Source: CALFBG01 sp045110315
Lineage (GTDB): Bacteria; Bacteroidota; Bacteroidia; Chitinophagales; Saprospiraceae
NCBI GenBank assembly: GCA_045110315.1
Contig: JBGCFY010000046.1
Span: 1 to 64,000, forward strand
Direction of reading: 5' to 3'
DNA: 64,000 bases
The notes below the pieces were generated by a model. The model was not told the origin of the DNA. It searched no databases and saw only the letters and a program-made list of their open reading frames with translations. A program made the translations under genes and the position numbers. Below, one piece after another: positions 8,564 through 17,730 of this stretch; the first letter of the stretch is position 1, and each line of letters starts with the position of its first letter.

Positions 8564-8596
8564 ATTGGTAAATCTCCAATTCAAGCACTACCTTTG
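8564..8596 (+). promoter_or_regulatory. Candidate promoter ATTG-N21-TAccTTTG upstream of the OmpH gene
   Basis: ATTG at 8564-8567 and TAccTTTG at 8589-8596 match the Bacteroidota -33/-7 pattern with a 21-base spacer. Transcription would start near 8603, giving a leader of about 155 bases before the OmpH/Skp start. The rest of 8353-8758 shows nothing else I can name. Confidence 0.5.
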
Positions 8597-8758
8597 TTGT
8601 TAGGATTGATAATGAGTTGTTTTAAAGTAAAATGATGTTAGAAACAACTTATGAATAAACGTATTAATACCAATTTCAAGGAATTTTAGTCTTAGGATAG
8701 CTTGCTTTCAAGTTTTCTATAAAAATGCTACCCTTTGTTTACTACACAAATTTAAAAC

Positions 8759-9277
8759 ATGAAAAAAATTACAAAAATCTGCTTTCTTGTCCTCGCAACT
8801 TTAATGCTTTCTCAAACGAGCACTTTTGCACAAAAGTTTGGACATTTAAATTCTATGAGCATTCTCCAAGCCCTACCAGGACGAGCAGCTGCCGATAAGG
8901 AATTAGAAACTTTTCAAGACAAACTCAACGCTGATTATCAAGTGAAAATCGAAGCGTTTAAAAAAGAATACGAAGCTTTGTTAAAAAGAGTTGAAGCTGG
9001 AGAACTTTCTGAAATGCAAAAGCAAGCAGAAGGTGCCGCATTACAACAAAAGGAACAAGACTTGTTAAAAGAAGAACAAGCGTTAATCAAAAAAGTACAG
9101 CAGAAAAGAGAAACTTTATTGAAACCACTTTTAGATAAAGTTTCCAAAGCTATCAACGAGATTGGTAAAGAAAACGGATACACTTTTATCTTTGATACGA
9201 GTACGATGAATCTCATGCTTTTTGCGGAAGAATCAAGTGACGTTACTGCAATGGTTAAAAGTAAATTGGGCTTGTAA
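8759..9277 (+). CDS. OmpH/Skp-family periplasmic chaperone
   Basis: A 172-aa exported protein with a signal peptide ending STFAQ. The mature part begins KFGHLNSMSILQALP, a typical Skp/OmpH opening strand (usually K-x-GYVNSxxILxxxP), followed by a long charged coiled coil (residues about 45-130) and a return strand YTFIFDTSTMNLMLF. Skp proteins form jellyfish trimers that hold unfolded outer-membrane proteins in the periplasm; Bacteroidota usually carry several. Monocistronic, ending at a strong terminator. Confidence 0.88.
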   Translation: MKKITKICFLVLATLMLSQTSTFAQKFGHLNSMSILQALPGRAAADKELETFQDKLNADYQVKIEAFKKEYEALLKRVEAGELSEMQKQAEGAALQQKEQDLLKEEQALIKKVQQKRETLLKPLLDKVSKAINEIGKENGYTFIFDTSTMNLMLFAEESSDVTAMVKSKLGL

Positions 9278-9299
9278 AATCGTAAGCAAACTGAAACTT

Positions 9300-9336
9300 A
9301 AAAAGGGAGTTGACCAAGCGTCAACTCCCTTTTTTT
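9300..9336 (+). terminator. Terminator of the OmpH gene
   Basis: 15-bp perfect stem (AAAAAGGGAGTTGAC with its complement, 9300-9314/9320-9334), 5-base loop, T7 tail. Confidence 0.9.
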
Positions 9337-9388
9337 GCTTAAGCATATTTCTAAAGATTATTTTAATACAAAAGCTAACCTTATCCAA

Positions 9389-10489
9389 TCAACGAATTTT
9401 ACGCTGTAATTCAATAAAATTGTACAAGCCATTTCTATCTAAAACCCCCAACAACTTTCCTTCCGACCGAATTGGTAAAATACTATAGCCTTCCTTTTGC
9501 ATTTTTTCTAAAATGCTTTTCAGCGAATCCGTAAGATCAATGTACTCAAATTTAGGACTCAAATAATCAATCGTCAATTTTTCTGGTGCTTTCTCTTTGA
9601 TCGCTTCCAAAACAAATTCTTCGTGCAAAACGCCAATTATTTCATCGGCAAGATTAAAGACCAGAAAGCTACGTTCGACTCCTTTCTGGAATTCGGTGAT
9701 CGCTAATTGCATTGGATCTTGTGCATAAATTTTCTTAAAGTGAGAACGATAAATATCTTTCACGGTAAAGCTGGTCAAAATTTCTTGTACCTGTACATAC
9801 TGCATCTCTTGCCGCGCAGAAAAGTAGAGAAATAAACTGATCACTATCGTAAAAAAATTACCCAAATATAAACCTACCAGCGCTAGCAACACCGCAAAAG
9901 CTTGTCCTACGATCGTTGCCGTTTTCGTTGCCCGAAACTTACCCATCCGGATCGAAAGTAACGCACGAAAAATACGACCACCGTCAAGTGGAAAAGCTGG
10001 AACTAAATTAAAAAGGGCTAAGCCTAAATTTAATACAATTAGACTCGGAATGAAAATTAAAGCAGGATTTGCTTCTGGACCTAATTTTAATAAAGTGCTA
10101 AGCGTCCAATGAGAAGGGGAAAAGATCAGAATAATCGGATATAACGCTACGGCAATTCCTAGGTTGACTAAAGGTCCTGCTGCCGCGATGTAAAATTCCT
10201 GAATTGGTTTTTGTGGTAAACTTTCTAAGCGGGCTACCCCTCCAATCGGCGAAAGAATAATGTCTTTTGTCTTAACGCCAAAATGCTTCGCCGTCAAGGC
10301 ATGACCAAATTCGTGCAAAATGACACAAAGGAATAAAGCAATGACCAAACTCCCAATCCACAACATACCTTCTAGCCCCATATTCCAATGTCGCCCAACG
10401 TAAAACACCCACAAAAAGATCAGTCCAAACGACCAGTGCAATCGTACTGGAATTCCCGAATATTGTAAAATGTTAATGGTTCCTTTCAT
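9389..10489 (-). CDS. Site-2 protease family metallopeptidase with CBS domains
   Basis: A 366-aa intramembrane zinc protease of the SpoIVFB/Rip branch. HEFGH at residues 59-63 supplies two zinc His and the catalytic Glu; the third ligand is Asp169 in NLVPAFPLDGGR. Five to six membrane segments come first, then a soluble C-terminal half with two CBS motifs (about 235-350, for example ILPIRSEGKLLGVLDRNGL). CBS domains in this branch bind adenine nucleotides. The frame opens with a TTG at 10492, but the adjacent ATG at 10489 is preferred. The substrate is unknown; membrane-bound anti-sigma factors are the common target in relatives. Confidence 0.9.
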   Translation of the reverse strand: MKGTINILQYSGIPVRLHWSFGLIFLWVFYVGRHWNMGLEGMLWIGSLVIALFLCVILHEFGHALTAKHFGVKTKDIILSPIGGVARLESLPQKPIQEFYIAAAGPLVNLGIAVALYPIILIFSPSHWTLSTLLKLGPEANPALIFIPSLIVLNLGLALFNLVPAFPLDGGRIFRALLSIRMGKFRATKTATIVGQAFAVLLALVGLYLGNFFTIVISLFLYFSARQEMQYVQVQEILTSFTVKDIYRSHFKKIYAQDPMQLAITEFQKGVERSFLVFNLADEIIGVLHEEFVLEAIKEKAPEKLTIDYLSPKFEYIDLTDSLKSILEKMQKEGYSILPIRSEGKLLGVLDRNGLYNFIELQRKIR

Positions 10490-10569
10490 CAAGCAATACA
10501 GTCAATTGAGAAATTGCAATCATCAAATAAATAAATCATCTCTTCGTTGCTAAGGACACTTTAAAGCAC

Positions 10570-10602
10570 AAAAGGATTTGCCAAATTAAGTCAAATCCTT
10601 TT
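10570..10602 (-). terminator. Terminator of the acyl-CoA dehydrogenase gene
   Basis: 11-bp stem AAAAGGATTTG/CAAATCCTTTT around an 11-base loop, just past the stop of the minus-strand dehydrogenase gene. The T-run is short (T4). Confidence 0.65.
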
Positions 10603-10661
10603 ATACTATTTTATAGCAAGAGAATCTACATGTCTACAGTCTCTCTTTAGTAAATATATTA

Positions 10662-11846
10662 TTAAACATTTTCCATCGCAGATTTCATATCTGGCACATT
10701 CAATTGTCCTTTCAATAAATTTCTAGAGATTACCATTTTCTGAATCTCTGAAGTTCCTTCGTAGATTTGAGTAATCTTGGCATCACGCATCAAACGTTCA
10801 ACGTGGTATTCTTTCACAAAACCGTATCCACCATGAATTTGAACAGCTTCCACCGTATGACGCATTGCTGCACCAGAAGCAAATAATTTTGCCATCGAAC
10901 TAGAACTGACGTAATCCATGTTATTGTCTTTCATCCAAGCCGCACGGTATACGAGTAACTTTGATGCTTCGATATCAACGGACATATCTGCCAACTTAAA
11001 AGCAATCGCTTGATGCTTACTGATTGGCTTTCCAAAAGCTGCACGTTGGTGAGCGTAATCTACCGATAACTCGTAAGCGCCACCTAGAATACCTAGCGCT
11101 TGTGCCGCAATACCAATTCGTCCACCCGTCAATACTTTCATCGCAAACTTAAAGCCGAACCCTTCTGGTCCAATTCTATTTTCTTTTGGCACTTTCACAT
11201 CCGTATACATGATCGTAGTTGTATCCGAAGATCGAATGCCAAGTTTGTCCTCTTTTGCACCAATCGCTACTCCTTCTGAATCTGCCTCTACAATAAAAGC
11301 ATTAATCCCTTTGTGTCCTAATTCAGGATTAGACTGTGCAATCACCAAGTGAAGTTTAGACGTACTACCATTTGTGATCCAGTTTTTAGTACCATTCAAA
11401 ACGTAATGATCTCCGTGATCAACGGCTGTAGTTGCTTGACTTGTAGCATCACTACCCGCTTCTGGCTCTGAAAGACAAAAAGCACCGATCCATTCACCAG
11501 TTGCTAATTTAGTAAGGTACTTCAAGCGTTGTGCTTCCGTTCCATAAGTTTCTATTCCCCAACAAACTAAGGAGTTATTTACGGACATGATCACCGAGCA
11601 AGAATTGTCGACTTTAGATAATTCTTCGATGGCCAAGACGTAGGAAAGTGTATCCATACCGCCACCTCCATACTCTGGAGAGACCATCATTCCCAAAAAT
11701 CCTAATTCGCCCATAGCCTTAATCTGATCTGTAGGATAAACCATTTTAGCATCTCGATCAATTACTCCTGGCTTTAATTCTTTTTGAGCAAACTCTCTAG
11801 CAGCCTCTCTTACTGCCAATTGTTCTTCCGATAGTTCAAATGTCAT
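10662..11846 (-). CDS. Acyl-CoA dehydrogenase (short/medium-chain type)
   Basis: A 394-aa FAD enzyme that oxidises acyl-CoA to trans-2-enoyl-CoA in beta-oxidation or branched amino-acid breakdown, passing electrons to ETF. It is full length for the family. Family signatures are GAFCLSEPEAGSDA (residues 121-134) and the C-terminal QIYEGTSEIQ, in which Glu363 is the catalytic base as in short-chain/butyryl-CoA dehydrogenases. QIHGGYGF (about 336-343) is the FAD dimer-contact motif. No ETF or enoyl-CoA hydratase gene is adjacent, so chain length cannot be set from context. A conserved 45-bp block lies about 90-135 bases upstream (see 11935). Confidence 0.95.
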   Translation of the reverse strand: MTFELSEEQLAVREAAREFAQKELKPGVIDRDAKMVYPTDQIKAMGELGFLGMMVSPEYGGGGMDTLSYVLAIEELSKVDNSCSVIMSVNNSLVCWGIETYGTEAQRLKYLTKLATGEWIGAFCLSEPEAGSDATSQATTAVDHGDHYVLNGTKNWITNGSTSKLHLVIAQSNPELGHKGINAFIVEADSEGVAIGAKEDKLGIRSSDTTTIMYTDVKVPKENRIGPEGFGFKFAMKVLTGGRIGIAAQALGILGGAYELSVDYAHQRAAFGKPISKHQAIAFKLADMSVDIEASKLLVYRAAWMKDNNMDYVSSSSMAKLFASGAAMRHTVEAVQIHGGYGFVKEYHVERLMRDAKITQIYEGTSEIQKMVISRNLLKGQLNVPDMKSAMENV

Positions 11847-11934
11847 TTTGGTTTTATTTTAGATAAACGTTTTTAGCTGAGTGAGCAGTTGATTTCAGAT
11901 GGAAGTTATTAAAACTAACTTCACAACAAGAACC

Positions 11935-11980
11935 AAGACAAATTTGAATTGCCATTAAATTTTGTGTCGGAACTTAATAC
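11935..11980 (-). promoter_or_regulatory. Conserved upstream block, copy A
   Basis: This 46-base block upstream of the acyl-CoA dehydrogenase gene aligns over its whole length with 62185-62230, upstream of the M23 peptidase gene (both begin AAGACAAATTT, share CCATTAAATT and end ACTTAA.TAC). A shorter core, AATTTTGTGycsgmACTTA, recurs at 15801-15830. It is probably a promoter or operator shared by unlinked genes. The rest of 11847-12191 shows no gene. Confidence 0.5.
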
Positions 11981-12191
11981 AAGCCTTTCTATAAAAAAAC
12001 AACGCTCTAATCTCTAATGAATCTTTAGTAAATAATGAGCCAAACTTTCGTAAAAGTTTACTCTTTTTATCGTTGTGCCACAAAATTAAGCTAAGCGGCG
12101 GTCAAATACAATTTTTTAGACTATGTTTTATGGGTTTCAAAGCAAAACGAATGCTTTATTAGCGAATTTTCGCAAAAAAAGGATCTGAGTC

Positions 12192-13457
12192 TTATGTTTT
12201 CGGGACAAAAGATCGATAATAGTAAATTAAAACAAATGCGGTTAATAATAAAAACAGACTCATAATGCCAAATGCGTAAACAATATTACTCCCCTGATGA
12301 AAAAAGCTGAGGGAAAAAAGCGACAGAAAAAATACCCGCAAAATCAAATGGCTCAAAAAGAAAATACTTCCTGCTCGTCCATATACTTGATTTGGAATAT
12401 GTGAAAAAAGATACGTTACTCGTAGTATTCGAGTTCCTGCATTCGCAATGCCTAAAACCAGCATCATGGCAAAAAACAACCACATATTTTGACTTAGGCC
12501 TAATACCAAAAATAAAGCAAAAGTAGCTAAAGTCATAATGATAACAGCCATTGGGGTCGTAAGGTTCTTAAAAACCCGACGTATTGCAATTCCCGCGAAG
12601 ACCGCTCCTAGGGCGAAGTACATTTCGGAGGCTGCAAAAACGTCGCCCGTCGCTAACAAATGGTTTTTGACGTAAGGTGCCGCCAGAAAAAAAGTAGTGA
12701 TCAGTACTGCCACAAAAATGGAATACGAAGCAATCCCAAATAAAAGAATCTCTTTATTATTTTGTAAATAAGTAAAGCCAATTTTCAACTGCGTGACCAA
12801 GCTGCCTTTTTCTATAGTTCTTAGGGCAATCGGCTGATACTTAAGTAACAGGATGATGAGAAATCCCACAAAGTAGGTTCCTGCGTCTAGTAGAAAAATT
12901 TCGTAAATGGACCAAGGCACAATTTTTATCCCAAGGTAAATATTCCAACCAAATAGATTTATTGCTCCCGTCTCACTACCTACTAGTAGCATAGCCGCAC
13001 AGGCACCAGCGAATACACTCGATAGTTGACCTTGAATTTCGATATAAGAAGTTACCTTGCCGTAATACTCTTTTTCCGTAATTTCTTGGATAAAAGCATA
13101 CAAATTAGGATAGTGAATATTGTAATTAAAAAAAGTAATCATGAATACTAGCGCTACCATGTACCAAGGCAAAGCTCCCCAATAATACCCCAGCAAAGCA
13201 ATCGAAAGTAGTAAGCTACCGCAAACTAAGGTAACAACCATATAAATCTTTTTTCGATTAAACCGATCTATAAAAGTGCCACTATAAGGTACCCAAATCA
13301 AAGAAATAAGACTGGTAATAACGTAAATTACACCGTATTGCTCCAAGGCTCCTTCTGCCGTAAAATACCAAGGAATAGCAATCATACTGATCCCTTGCGC
13401 AATTCCAGAAATAGAATTGGCAATAAATAATAAAATAATAGCAGAAAAATTCTTCAA
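12192..13457 (-). CDS. MFS transporter (DHA3-like efflux permease)
   Basis: A 421-aa inner-membrane protein with 12 hydrophobic segments and the major-facilitator loop GTFIDRFNRKKIYM between segments 2 and 3. The halves are separated by a central hydrophilic loop near residue 215. It resembles the DHA3/enterobactin-exporter branch of proton-driven efflux pumps; substrate unknown. The start is a TTG (MKNFSAIILLF), because no in-frame ATG lies between it and an upstream stop and the first membrane segment begins at once. It is a single gene. Confidence 0.82.
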   Translation of the reverse strand: MKNFSAIILLFIANSISGIAQGISMIAIPWYFTAEGALEQYGVIYVITSLISLIWVPYSGTFIDRFNRKKIYMVVTLVCGSLLLSIALLGYYWGALPWYMVALVFMITFFNYNIHYPNLYAFIQEITEKEYYGKVTSYIEIQGQLSSVFAGACAAMLLVGSETGAINLFGWNIYLGIKIVPWSIYEIFLLDAGTYFVGFLIILLLKYQPIALRTIEKGSLVTQLKIGFTYLQNNKEILLFGIASYSIFVAVLITTFFLAAPYVKNHLLATGDVFAASEMYFALGAVFAGIAIRRVFKNLTTPMAVIIMTLATFALFLVLGLSQNMWLFFAMMLVLGIANAGTRILRVTYLFSHIPNQVYGRAGSIFFLSHLILRVFFLSLFSLSFFHQGSNIVYAFGIMSLFLLLTAFVLIYYYRSFVPKT

Positions 13458-13530
13458 ACTATAATAGCTATAAAGTTGATTTAAAACTCAGGGTAAGAAG
13501 TATTGTTTACCGATTTTAAAGTCAGCAATT

Positions 13531-13594
13531 GAAGTTGTTTAACCCTCCGAAAAACAGTTGGAAAGCTGATGTTTTAGAGTTTCTAAACAACTTC
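13531..13594. repeat. Short inverted pair of GAAGTTGTTTA motifs
   Basis: GAAGTTGTTTA at 13531-13541 faces its complement ending at 13594 (TAAACAACTTC core), giving a 64-base unit between the MFS and DUF4286 genes. The ends match those of the MITE-like elements at 43629 and 39865, but no central hairpin is present. It may be a deletion relic. Confidence 0.4.
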
Positions 13595-13595
13595 G

Positions 13596-13898
13596 TTATA
13601 TTAATTCGATCAACGTACGGAATGCTACGTATTTATTTTTATACTTTTCGGCGTGCGCTGCCTGCAATCGCACCGCGTGTTCTTTTTGATATTGCGCTAA
13701 CAATGCCATGCTTTCGCAAAAATATTGTACAGAATAACTAATCCCATCCGACTCATCTTGTCCTAAAATACGTCCCATTTTGTATTCGACGAAAAAACCA
13801 GTTTTCAATACATCTGGGATGTGGACCGTTTTCATCCATTGAAGCCACTCGTCGTGTACGGAGACTTCTACCTTAACTGTTACATTATATAAAATCAT
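13596..13898 (-). CDS. DUF4286 family protein
   Basis: A 100-aa cytoplasmic protein matching DUF4286: opening MILYNVTVKVEVSVHDEWLQ, then HIPDVLKTGFF, YSVQYFCES and the closing FRTLIEL. The family forms a ferredoxin-like (dimeric alpha-beta barrel type) fold and has no established function. In Bacteroidota it often sits by a TPR protein, as here: the TPR gene ends 59 bases upstream on the same strand, so the two may be co-transcribed. Confidence 0.85.
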   Translation of the reverse strand: MILYNVTVKVEVSVHDEWLQWMKTVHIPDVLKTGFFVEYKMGRILGQDESDGISYSVQYFCESMALLAQYQKEHAVRLQAAHAEKYKNKYVAFRTLIELI

Positions 13899-13957
13899 AA
13901 AACTTCAAACCTAAGTGCAAAATAATTTTTCGATTGGTAAACATAAGGAATAATCAC

Positions 13958-15754
13958 TTACTGCACATCATCTCCACGAAGTTTCCGAAATCTTTTACGC
14001 GCGTCTACAGCTAAAGTACTACCCGACATTTCTCGAAATAGTCGCTCATATAAACCCTTAGCTTTTTCAGAATCGTTAAGCTGATTTTCGTATAATTCTG
14101 CTAATTCAAACATAGCATTATCCGCACGAATACCATCCATGAAGTTATCAATGATCTTTTGTAAAGCCGCTGCCGCTTCTGGGTAAGCCCGCTTTTTACG
14201 GTAAATCTTAGCCGTAGTATACAAAATATCATCTTCCAAGGAATGATTCGGGAATTGTTGATTAATGGTATCTAATTTGAGAAAAGCTTCTTCAAATCTA
14301 TTTTGAAAAACCAAAAGGTCTGATTCTGCGTATAATTTGAGGGGCACGGTCGTCGTATCTAAGCCCGTATTGTCTGTAATAAAAATGGATAGATCGAGTG
14401 CATCATTGGCGATCAGCTTAGAGGTTGAAGCTTTTAGAATATTAAATTGTGCTTGTGCCCAATCAAAATCTGCGGTGTAGTACGATAGTTTAGCATTGCG
14501 ATAGCGAGCTTCGTGACCAAGAATATCATCCTTAAATTCTTTATCTACTTGCGAATACAGTAAAGTTGATTCCCACTGCTCTCCTTTCATTAAATAAAAA
14601 TCTGCCAAACTGATTTTCCCTCTAGCCTTGATATAACGATCGATATTAGGATAGTCAATCATTTCTTTCAGCAACACAATCGCTTTGTCAAAATTATTTA
14701 AATAAAAAGCTTCCAAGTCTGCCAATTCTGCAATGATACTCGCCGTCAATTTATTTTTCCCAAATTCCCCTAAGAAAGCTTCGTACTGACTTTCTAGATC
14801 CTTCAAATCCTCTTCGGTGTATGCATAGCCTGCTACTAGTTTTTTTCTTTTACAACTTAGTGATTCTCGTTTCGATTCAACGTAATAAGTCGTATTGGCT
14901 CCTTTCTCAGCAATGATATAATCATAGGCAGCAATGGCAGAATCATAATCCTTGGCATTCGCTGCAATTTCTGCAAAACGGTAAATTCTTCCTCCATTTT
15001 CTTTCAAACGGCGATCTAAAGCCTTTACTTGAAGAAAAGCATTTGGATAATCTTTACTTTGAATAAACACCCAAGTTAACAGATCGGTATAGTAAATAGC
15101 TTCTTCGTCTTCTTGGATCCGATCGTAAAGTTGACCTTGTAATTCAAAATAATCCTCTTCTAACAAATACCGTTGAAAAGTAGATTTGACATTATTCAAT
15201 CGACCGGGATTATCAGAAAGACTATTCAAATAACTTTCGATCATCTTGGGAACATCTCCTTTCCGCCGATACAGTTCTCCCAAGTTATAAGCGAAAACAC
15301 TTTCATCCTTGAGCAACTTACCTCCTTCTTCATAAGTCTGAATGGCAAAATCGTATTTGGTTAAATTGGTAAAGGCATTGGCCAATTTGACAACCGCGTA
15401 GCGTTCTTTCGGTAATTTTTCAATCGCCTTTGCGTACATCACTTTTGCTTGATCGTCTTGATATTGTCGTTCGTATAGATTACCATAAGTAACGTAAAGC
15501 TCAACAGATTTAGGCTTTTTCTTAATTTCTTTTTTGATAATTTTCTCACAAATCTTATACTTTTCTAAAGCGATTAAGCAATCTAGGTACTTAGAAAAAT
15601 AATAATCGTTCTTATTCTTTTCATAAAGAGCTTCGTAAAGACTTCCCGCTTTTTCGTATTCCCCACTTTGATAATACTGCTGTGCCAATCGAGCATCCTG
15701 TCCAAATAGCATCAAGGGAAAAAGAAAGACCAATAAACTTATTAAAATACGCAT
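13958..15754 (-). CDS. Exported tetratricopeptide-repeat protein
   Basis: A 598-aa protein with a signal peptide (residues 1-18, ending LFGQ) and a solenoid of TPR units throughout; clear ones include AQQYYQSGEYEKAGSLYEAL and KAIEKLPKERYAVVKLANAF. Several C-terminal units resemble BamD/YbgF-type repeats (DDILYTTAKIYRKKRAYPEA). It is likely a periplasmic scaffold or envelope-assembly factor; no enzymatic domain is seen. DUF4286 follows on the same strand. A copy of the AATTTTGTG..ACTTA core lies 47-76 bases upstream of the start. Confidence 0.82.
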   Translation of the reverse strand: MRILISLLVFLFPLMLFGQDARLAQQYYQSGEYEKAGSLYEALYEKNKNDYYFSKYLDCLIALEKYKICEKIIKKEIKKKPKSVELYVTYGNLYERQYQDDQAKVMYAKAIEKLPKERYAVVKLANAFTNLTKYDFAIQTYEEGGKLLKDESVFAYNLGELYRRKGDVPKMIESYLNSLSDNPGRLNNVKSTFQRYLLEEDYFELQGQLYDRIQEDEEAIYYTDLLTWVFIQSKDYPNAFLQVKALDRRLKENGGRIYRFAEIAANAKDYDSAIAAYDYIIAEKGANTTYYVESKRESLSCKRKKLVAGYAYTEEDLKDLESQYEAFLGEFGKNKLTASIIAELADLEAFYLNNFDKAIVLLKEMIDYPNIDRYIKARGKISLADFYLMKGEQWESTLLYSQVDKEFKDDILGHEARYRNAKLSYYTADFDWAQAQFNILKASTSKLIANDALDLSIFITDNTGLDTTTVPLKLYAESDLLVFQNRFEEAFLKLDTINQQFPNHSLEDDILYTTAKIYRKKRAYPEAAAALQKIIDNFMDGIRADNAMFELAELYENQLNDSEKAKGLYERLFREMSGSTLAVDARKRFRKLRGDDVQ

Positions 15755-15800
15755 TTTCTTTTGTTAAGATGATTTGATGGTAAGAGATAGAAGTTGTTTC

Positions 15801-15830
15801 ACTACAAAATTTTGTGCCCGCACTTACTCC
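15801..15830 (-). promoter_or_regulatory. Conserved upstream core, copy C
   Basis: ACTACAAAATTTTGTGCCCG followed by CACTTACTCC shares the AATTTTGTG..ACTTA core with blocks at 11935 and 62185. It lies just upstream of the TPR gene, in the same orientation relative to the gene. Confidence 0.35.
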
Positions 15831-15870
15831 TTCTTACAAAACGTAAGATACCATAAAAAGTTGCCCAATA

Positions 15871-15906
15871 GAAAACGGCTATCCCAGAAGGAATAGCCGT
15901 TTTTTT
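15871..15906 (-). terminator. Terminator of the VanZ-TonB operon
   Basis: AAAACGGCTAT pairs with ATAGCCGTTTT around CCCAGAAGGA, with T7 on the plus side and T4 on the minus side. It is placed just downstream of the tonB stop (minus strand). Confidence 0.75.
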
Positions 15907-15956
15907 GCCCGCTCAATTAGCAAACTAAAAGCGAGGCAGTATTGATCAGAAATTTT

Positions 15957-16883
15957 TTACTCTAATCGGAATTTTACCGGAAGATTAAAATAAACCTTTA
16001 CGGGTTTACCTCTTTGCTTTCCAGGTGTCCATTTCTGTGGCATTTGATTCATCAATTTGACCACTCGATTAGCTTCCTGTCCACACTGCGCACCAATATC
16101 TCGAACGATTGTTGGTTCTTTAACACTACCATCTTTATCTACGACGAAACGAATTACACACGTTCCTTCTACACCATTCTCTCTCGCAATCGGAGGATAT
16201 TTAATGTTTTTATAGATAAATTGAAGCATCTTTTCAGTGGCACACTTCTTTTTCTCTGCCATACTTCCCTTGTCTTCACAACCAGGGAATCGAGGCATTT
16301 CTTCCACAACCTTAAAAATTTCTTCCACTTCAGGCTCTGGTGGTGGCGGTGGTGGTGGTGGTGGCGGAGGTGGCGCTTCAGGCTCTGGTTCCGGTTCGGG
16401 AGCTTCTACTACCGTTTCTTCTTCCACACTCTGATCAACAAATTCAGGTTCTTCTTCTTCCTCAATTTCTTCCTCGGGCACCTCTTCAATTACTGGAGGT
16501 GGAGGCGGTGGTGGAGGTGGTGGTGGTTCAGCAGTACGAGGAGGTTCAACTTCGATATCCTCATCCATTTCCATCGCATCATCCGGAATGATTACCAAAT
16601 CTTCGTAGGTAGTCCAACTAAAGGCTAAAATAGATAAGCCGATAGCGAGTGCCATTCCGATATTTAAGAAAGTGCCGCTCAATCCAAAAACATCTGCTTC
16701 TGGGTATTTATTACGACTTTTCAAAGGCGATTGACTGGAGCTGCTTTGGTACTTTTGTGCCAATTCGCCACTATCTGCCATACCACGTAATCGTCGCTTC
16801 ATGAAGAAAATTACTCCAATAATGAGGACAACGATAAATGCAATGATAGAGAGTAGCGGAGTGCCAGCAATTGCAATATCCAT
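15957..16883 (-). CDS. TonB-family energy transducer
   Basis: A 308-aa inner-membrane-anchored protein that passes proton-motive energy from ExbBD to outer-membrane receptors. Two hydrophobic segments (about 8-28 and 70-90) precede a long periplasmic spacer of PE/EP and polyproline runs (stretches of 11-12 Pro), then a TonB C-terminal domain (about 210-308) with the usual YPxxA as YPPIARENGVEGTCVIRFVV and the ending YFNLPVKFRLE. Two membrane segments rather than one is unusual for E. coli TonB but common in Bacteroidota. It starts one base after the VanZ stop; exbB/exbD are not in the window. Confidence 0.9.
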   Translation of the reverse strand: MDIAIAGTPLLSIIAFIVVLIIGVIFFMKRRLRGMADSGELAQKYQSSSSQSPLKSRNKYPEADVFGLSGTFLNIGMALAIGLSILAFSWTTYEDLVIIPDDAMEMDEDIEVEPPRTAEPPPPPPPPPPPVIEEVPEEEIEEEEEPEFVDQSVEEETVVEAPEPEPEPEAPPPPPPPPPPPPEPEVEEIFKVVEEMPRFPGCEDKGSMAEKKKCATEKMLQFIYKNIKYPPIARENGVEGTCVIRFVVDKDGSVKEPTIVRDIGAQCGQEANRVVKLMNQMPQKWTPGKQRGKPVKVYFNLPVKFRLE

Positions 16884-16884
16884 A

Positions 16885-17247
16885 TTAGTCAGTTTTATAA
16901 AATAAATAAAATAAAAATAAACCTATTAACGAGCCAATAATATTAGCAATAATATCTAAGACTTCAAAATATCTATGCGGGAAAAAGAAGTATTGCATTC
17001 CCTCCATAATAATCCCGAAAGTGCTGCTTACGCTAAATCCAAACAACAATAAACGGTTTGTTAAAGCCTGCTTTTCTTTCCAACTTCCCCAGCAAATTAA
17101 AATCGTCAAAATACCATAGACACCAGCATGACCAAATTTGTCTACTGAAATTAAATCTGTCCAAGAGCTTGGTACTTGTACGCCAGGTCCTGCGGAAAGC
17201 ACAAAAATGAGTATACTCCAAAGTAGAGCCGGCCAATAATATTTCAA
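16885..17247 (-). CDS. VanZ-like family membrane protein
   Basis: A 120-aa membrane protein with four hydrophobic segments and VanZ features: SxGPGxxxP near the N-terminus, DKFGHAGVYGILTIL (Asp and His conserved), and EGMQYFFFPHRYFEVLDIIANIIG. The start is a TTG preceded by a purine-rich GGAAGGGG; no ATG is available. Family function is poorly known (teicoplanin resistance in VanZ itself, probably an envelope lipid or glycopolymer role). Translationally linked to TonB. Confidence 0.85.
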   Translation of the reverse strand: MKYYWPALLWSILIFVLSAGPGVQVPSSWTDLISVDKFGHAGVYGILTILICWGSWKEKQALTNRLLLFGFSVSSTFGIIMEGMQYFFFPHRYFEVLDIIANIIGSLIGLFLFYLFYKTD

Positions 17248-17337
17248 ACCCCTTCCTTTTTAATGGCTTCTATATAATAAGATGCAGGCTTTCTTTTTTT
17301 TGGTGTATGCCTCTTCTTTTTTTTCAAAAAAAAATTA

Positions 17338-17730
17338 TTACGCTAAACTACCTTCATAAGTAGCCGCGTCCATCAAACCCTCTAACTCTGTTGGATTCGT
17401 CATTTTAATTTTAACAATCCAACCTTTTCCGTAAGGATCTTCATTGATAATCGCAGGATTATCTCCTCCTCCTCCATCTAACTCGTTGTTAAATTCTAAA
17501 ATTTCACCGGCGATGGGCATAAAAAGGTCAGAAGTGGTTTTTACCGCTTCCGCAGTACCAAATACAGCATCTTTATCTAAAGTTTCTCCAACTGTTTCTA
17601 CTTCAACGTAAACTAGATCACCCAGTTCTCCCTGTGCAAAATCCGTGATTCCAATATAAGCGATGTTTCCATCTTCTACTCTCACCCACTCGTGTTCGGG
17701 AGAGTATTTTAATTCTGAAGGATATTTCAT
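17338..17730 (-). CDS. gcvH: Glycine cleavage system H protein
   Basis: The 130-aa lipoyl carrier of the glycine cleavage complex. It shuttles the aminomethyl group between P, T and L proteins. It is complete and canonical: HEWVRVEDGNIAYIGITDFAQ, then ELGDLVYVEVETVG, and the lipoylation site in GTAEAVKTTSD with Lys64. The gene stands apart from gcvT/gcvP, as is frequent in Bacteroidota, just upstream of the VanZ-TonB pair. Confidence 0.97.
   Translation of the reverse strand: MKYPSELKYSPEHEWVRVEDGNIAYIGITDFAQGELGDLVYVEVETVGETLDKDAVFGTAEAVKTTSDLFMPIAGEILEFNNELDGGGGDNPAIINEDPYGKGWIVKIKMTNPTELEGLMDAATYEGSLA

Noticed and set aside
16014..16628. Long plus-strand frames rich in Trp, Arg and Gly opposite tonB
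   Set aside because: They are shadows of the polyproline and acidic tracts of the TonB gene.
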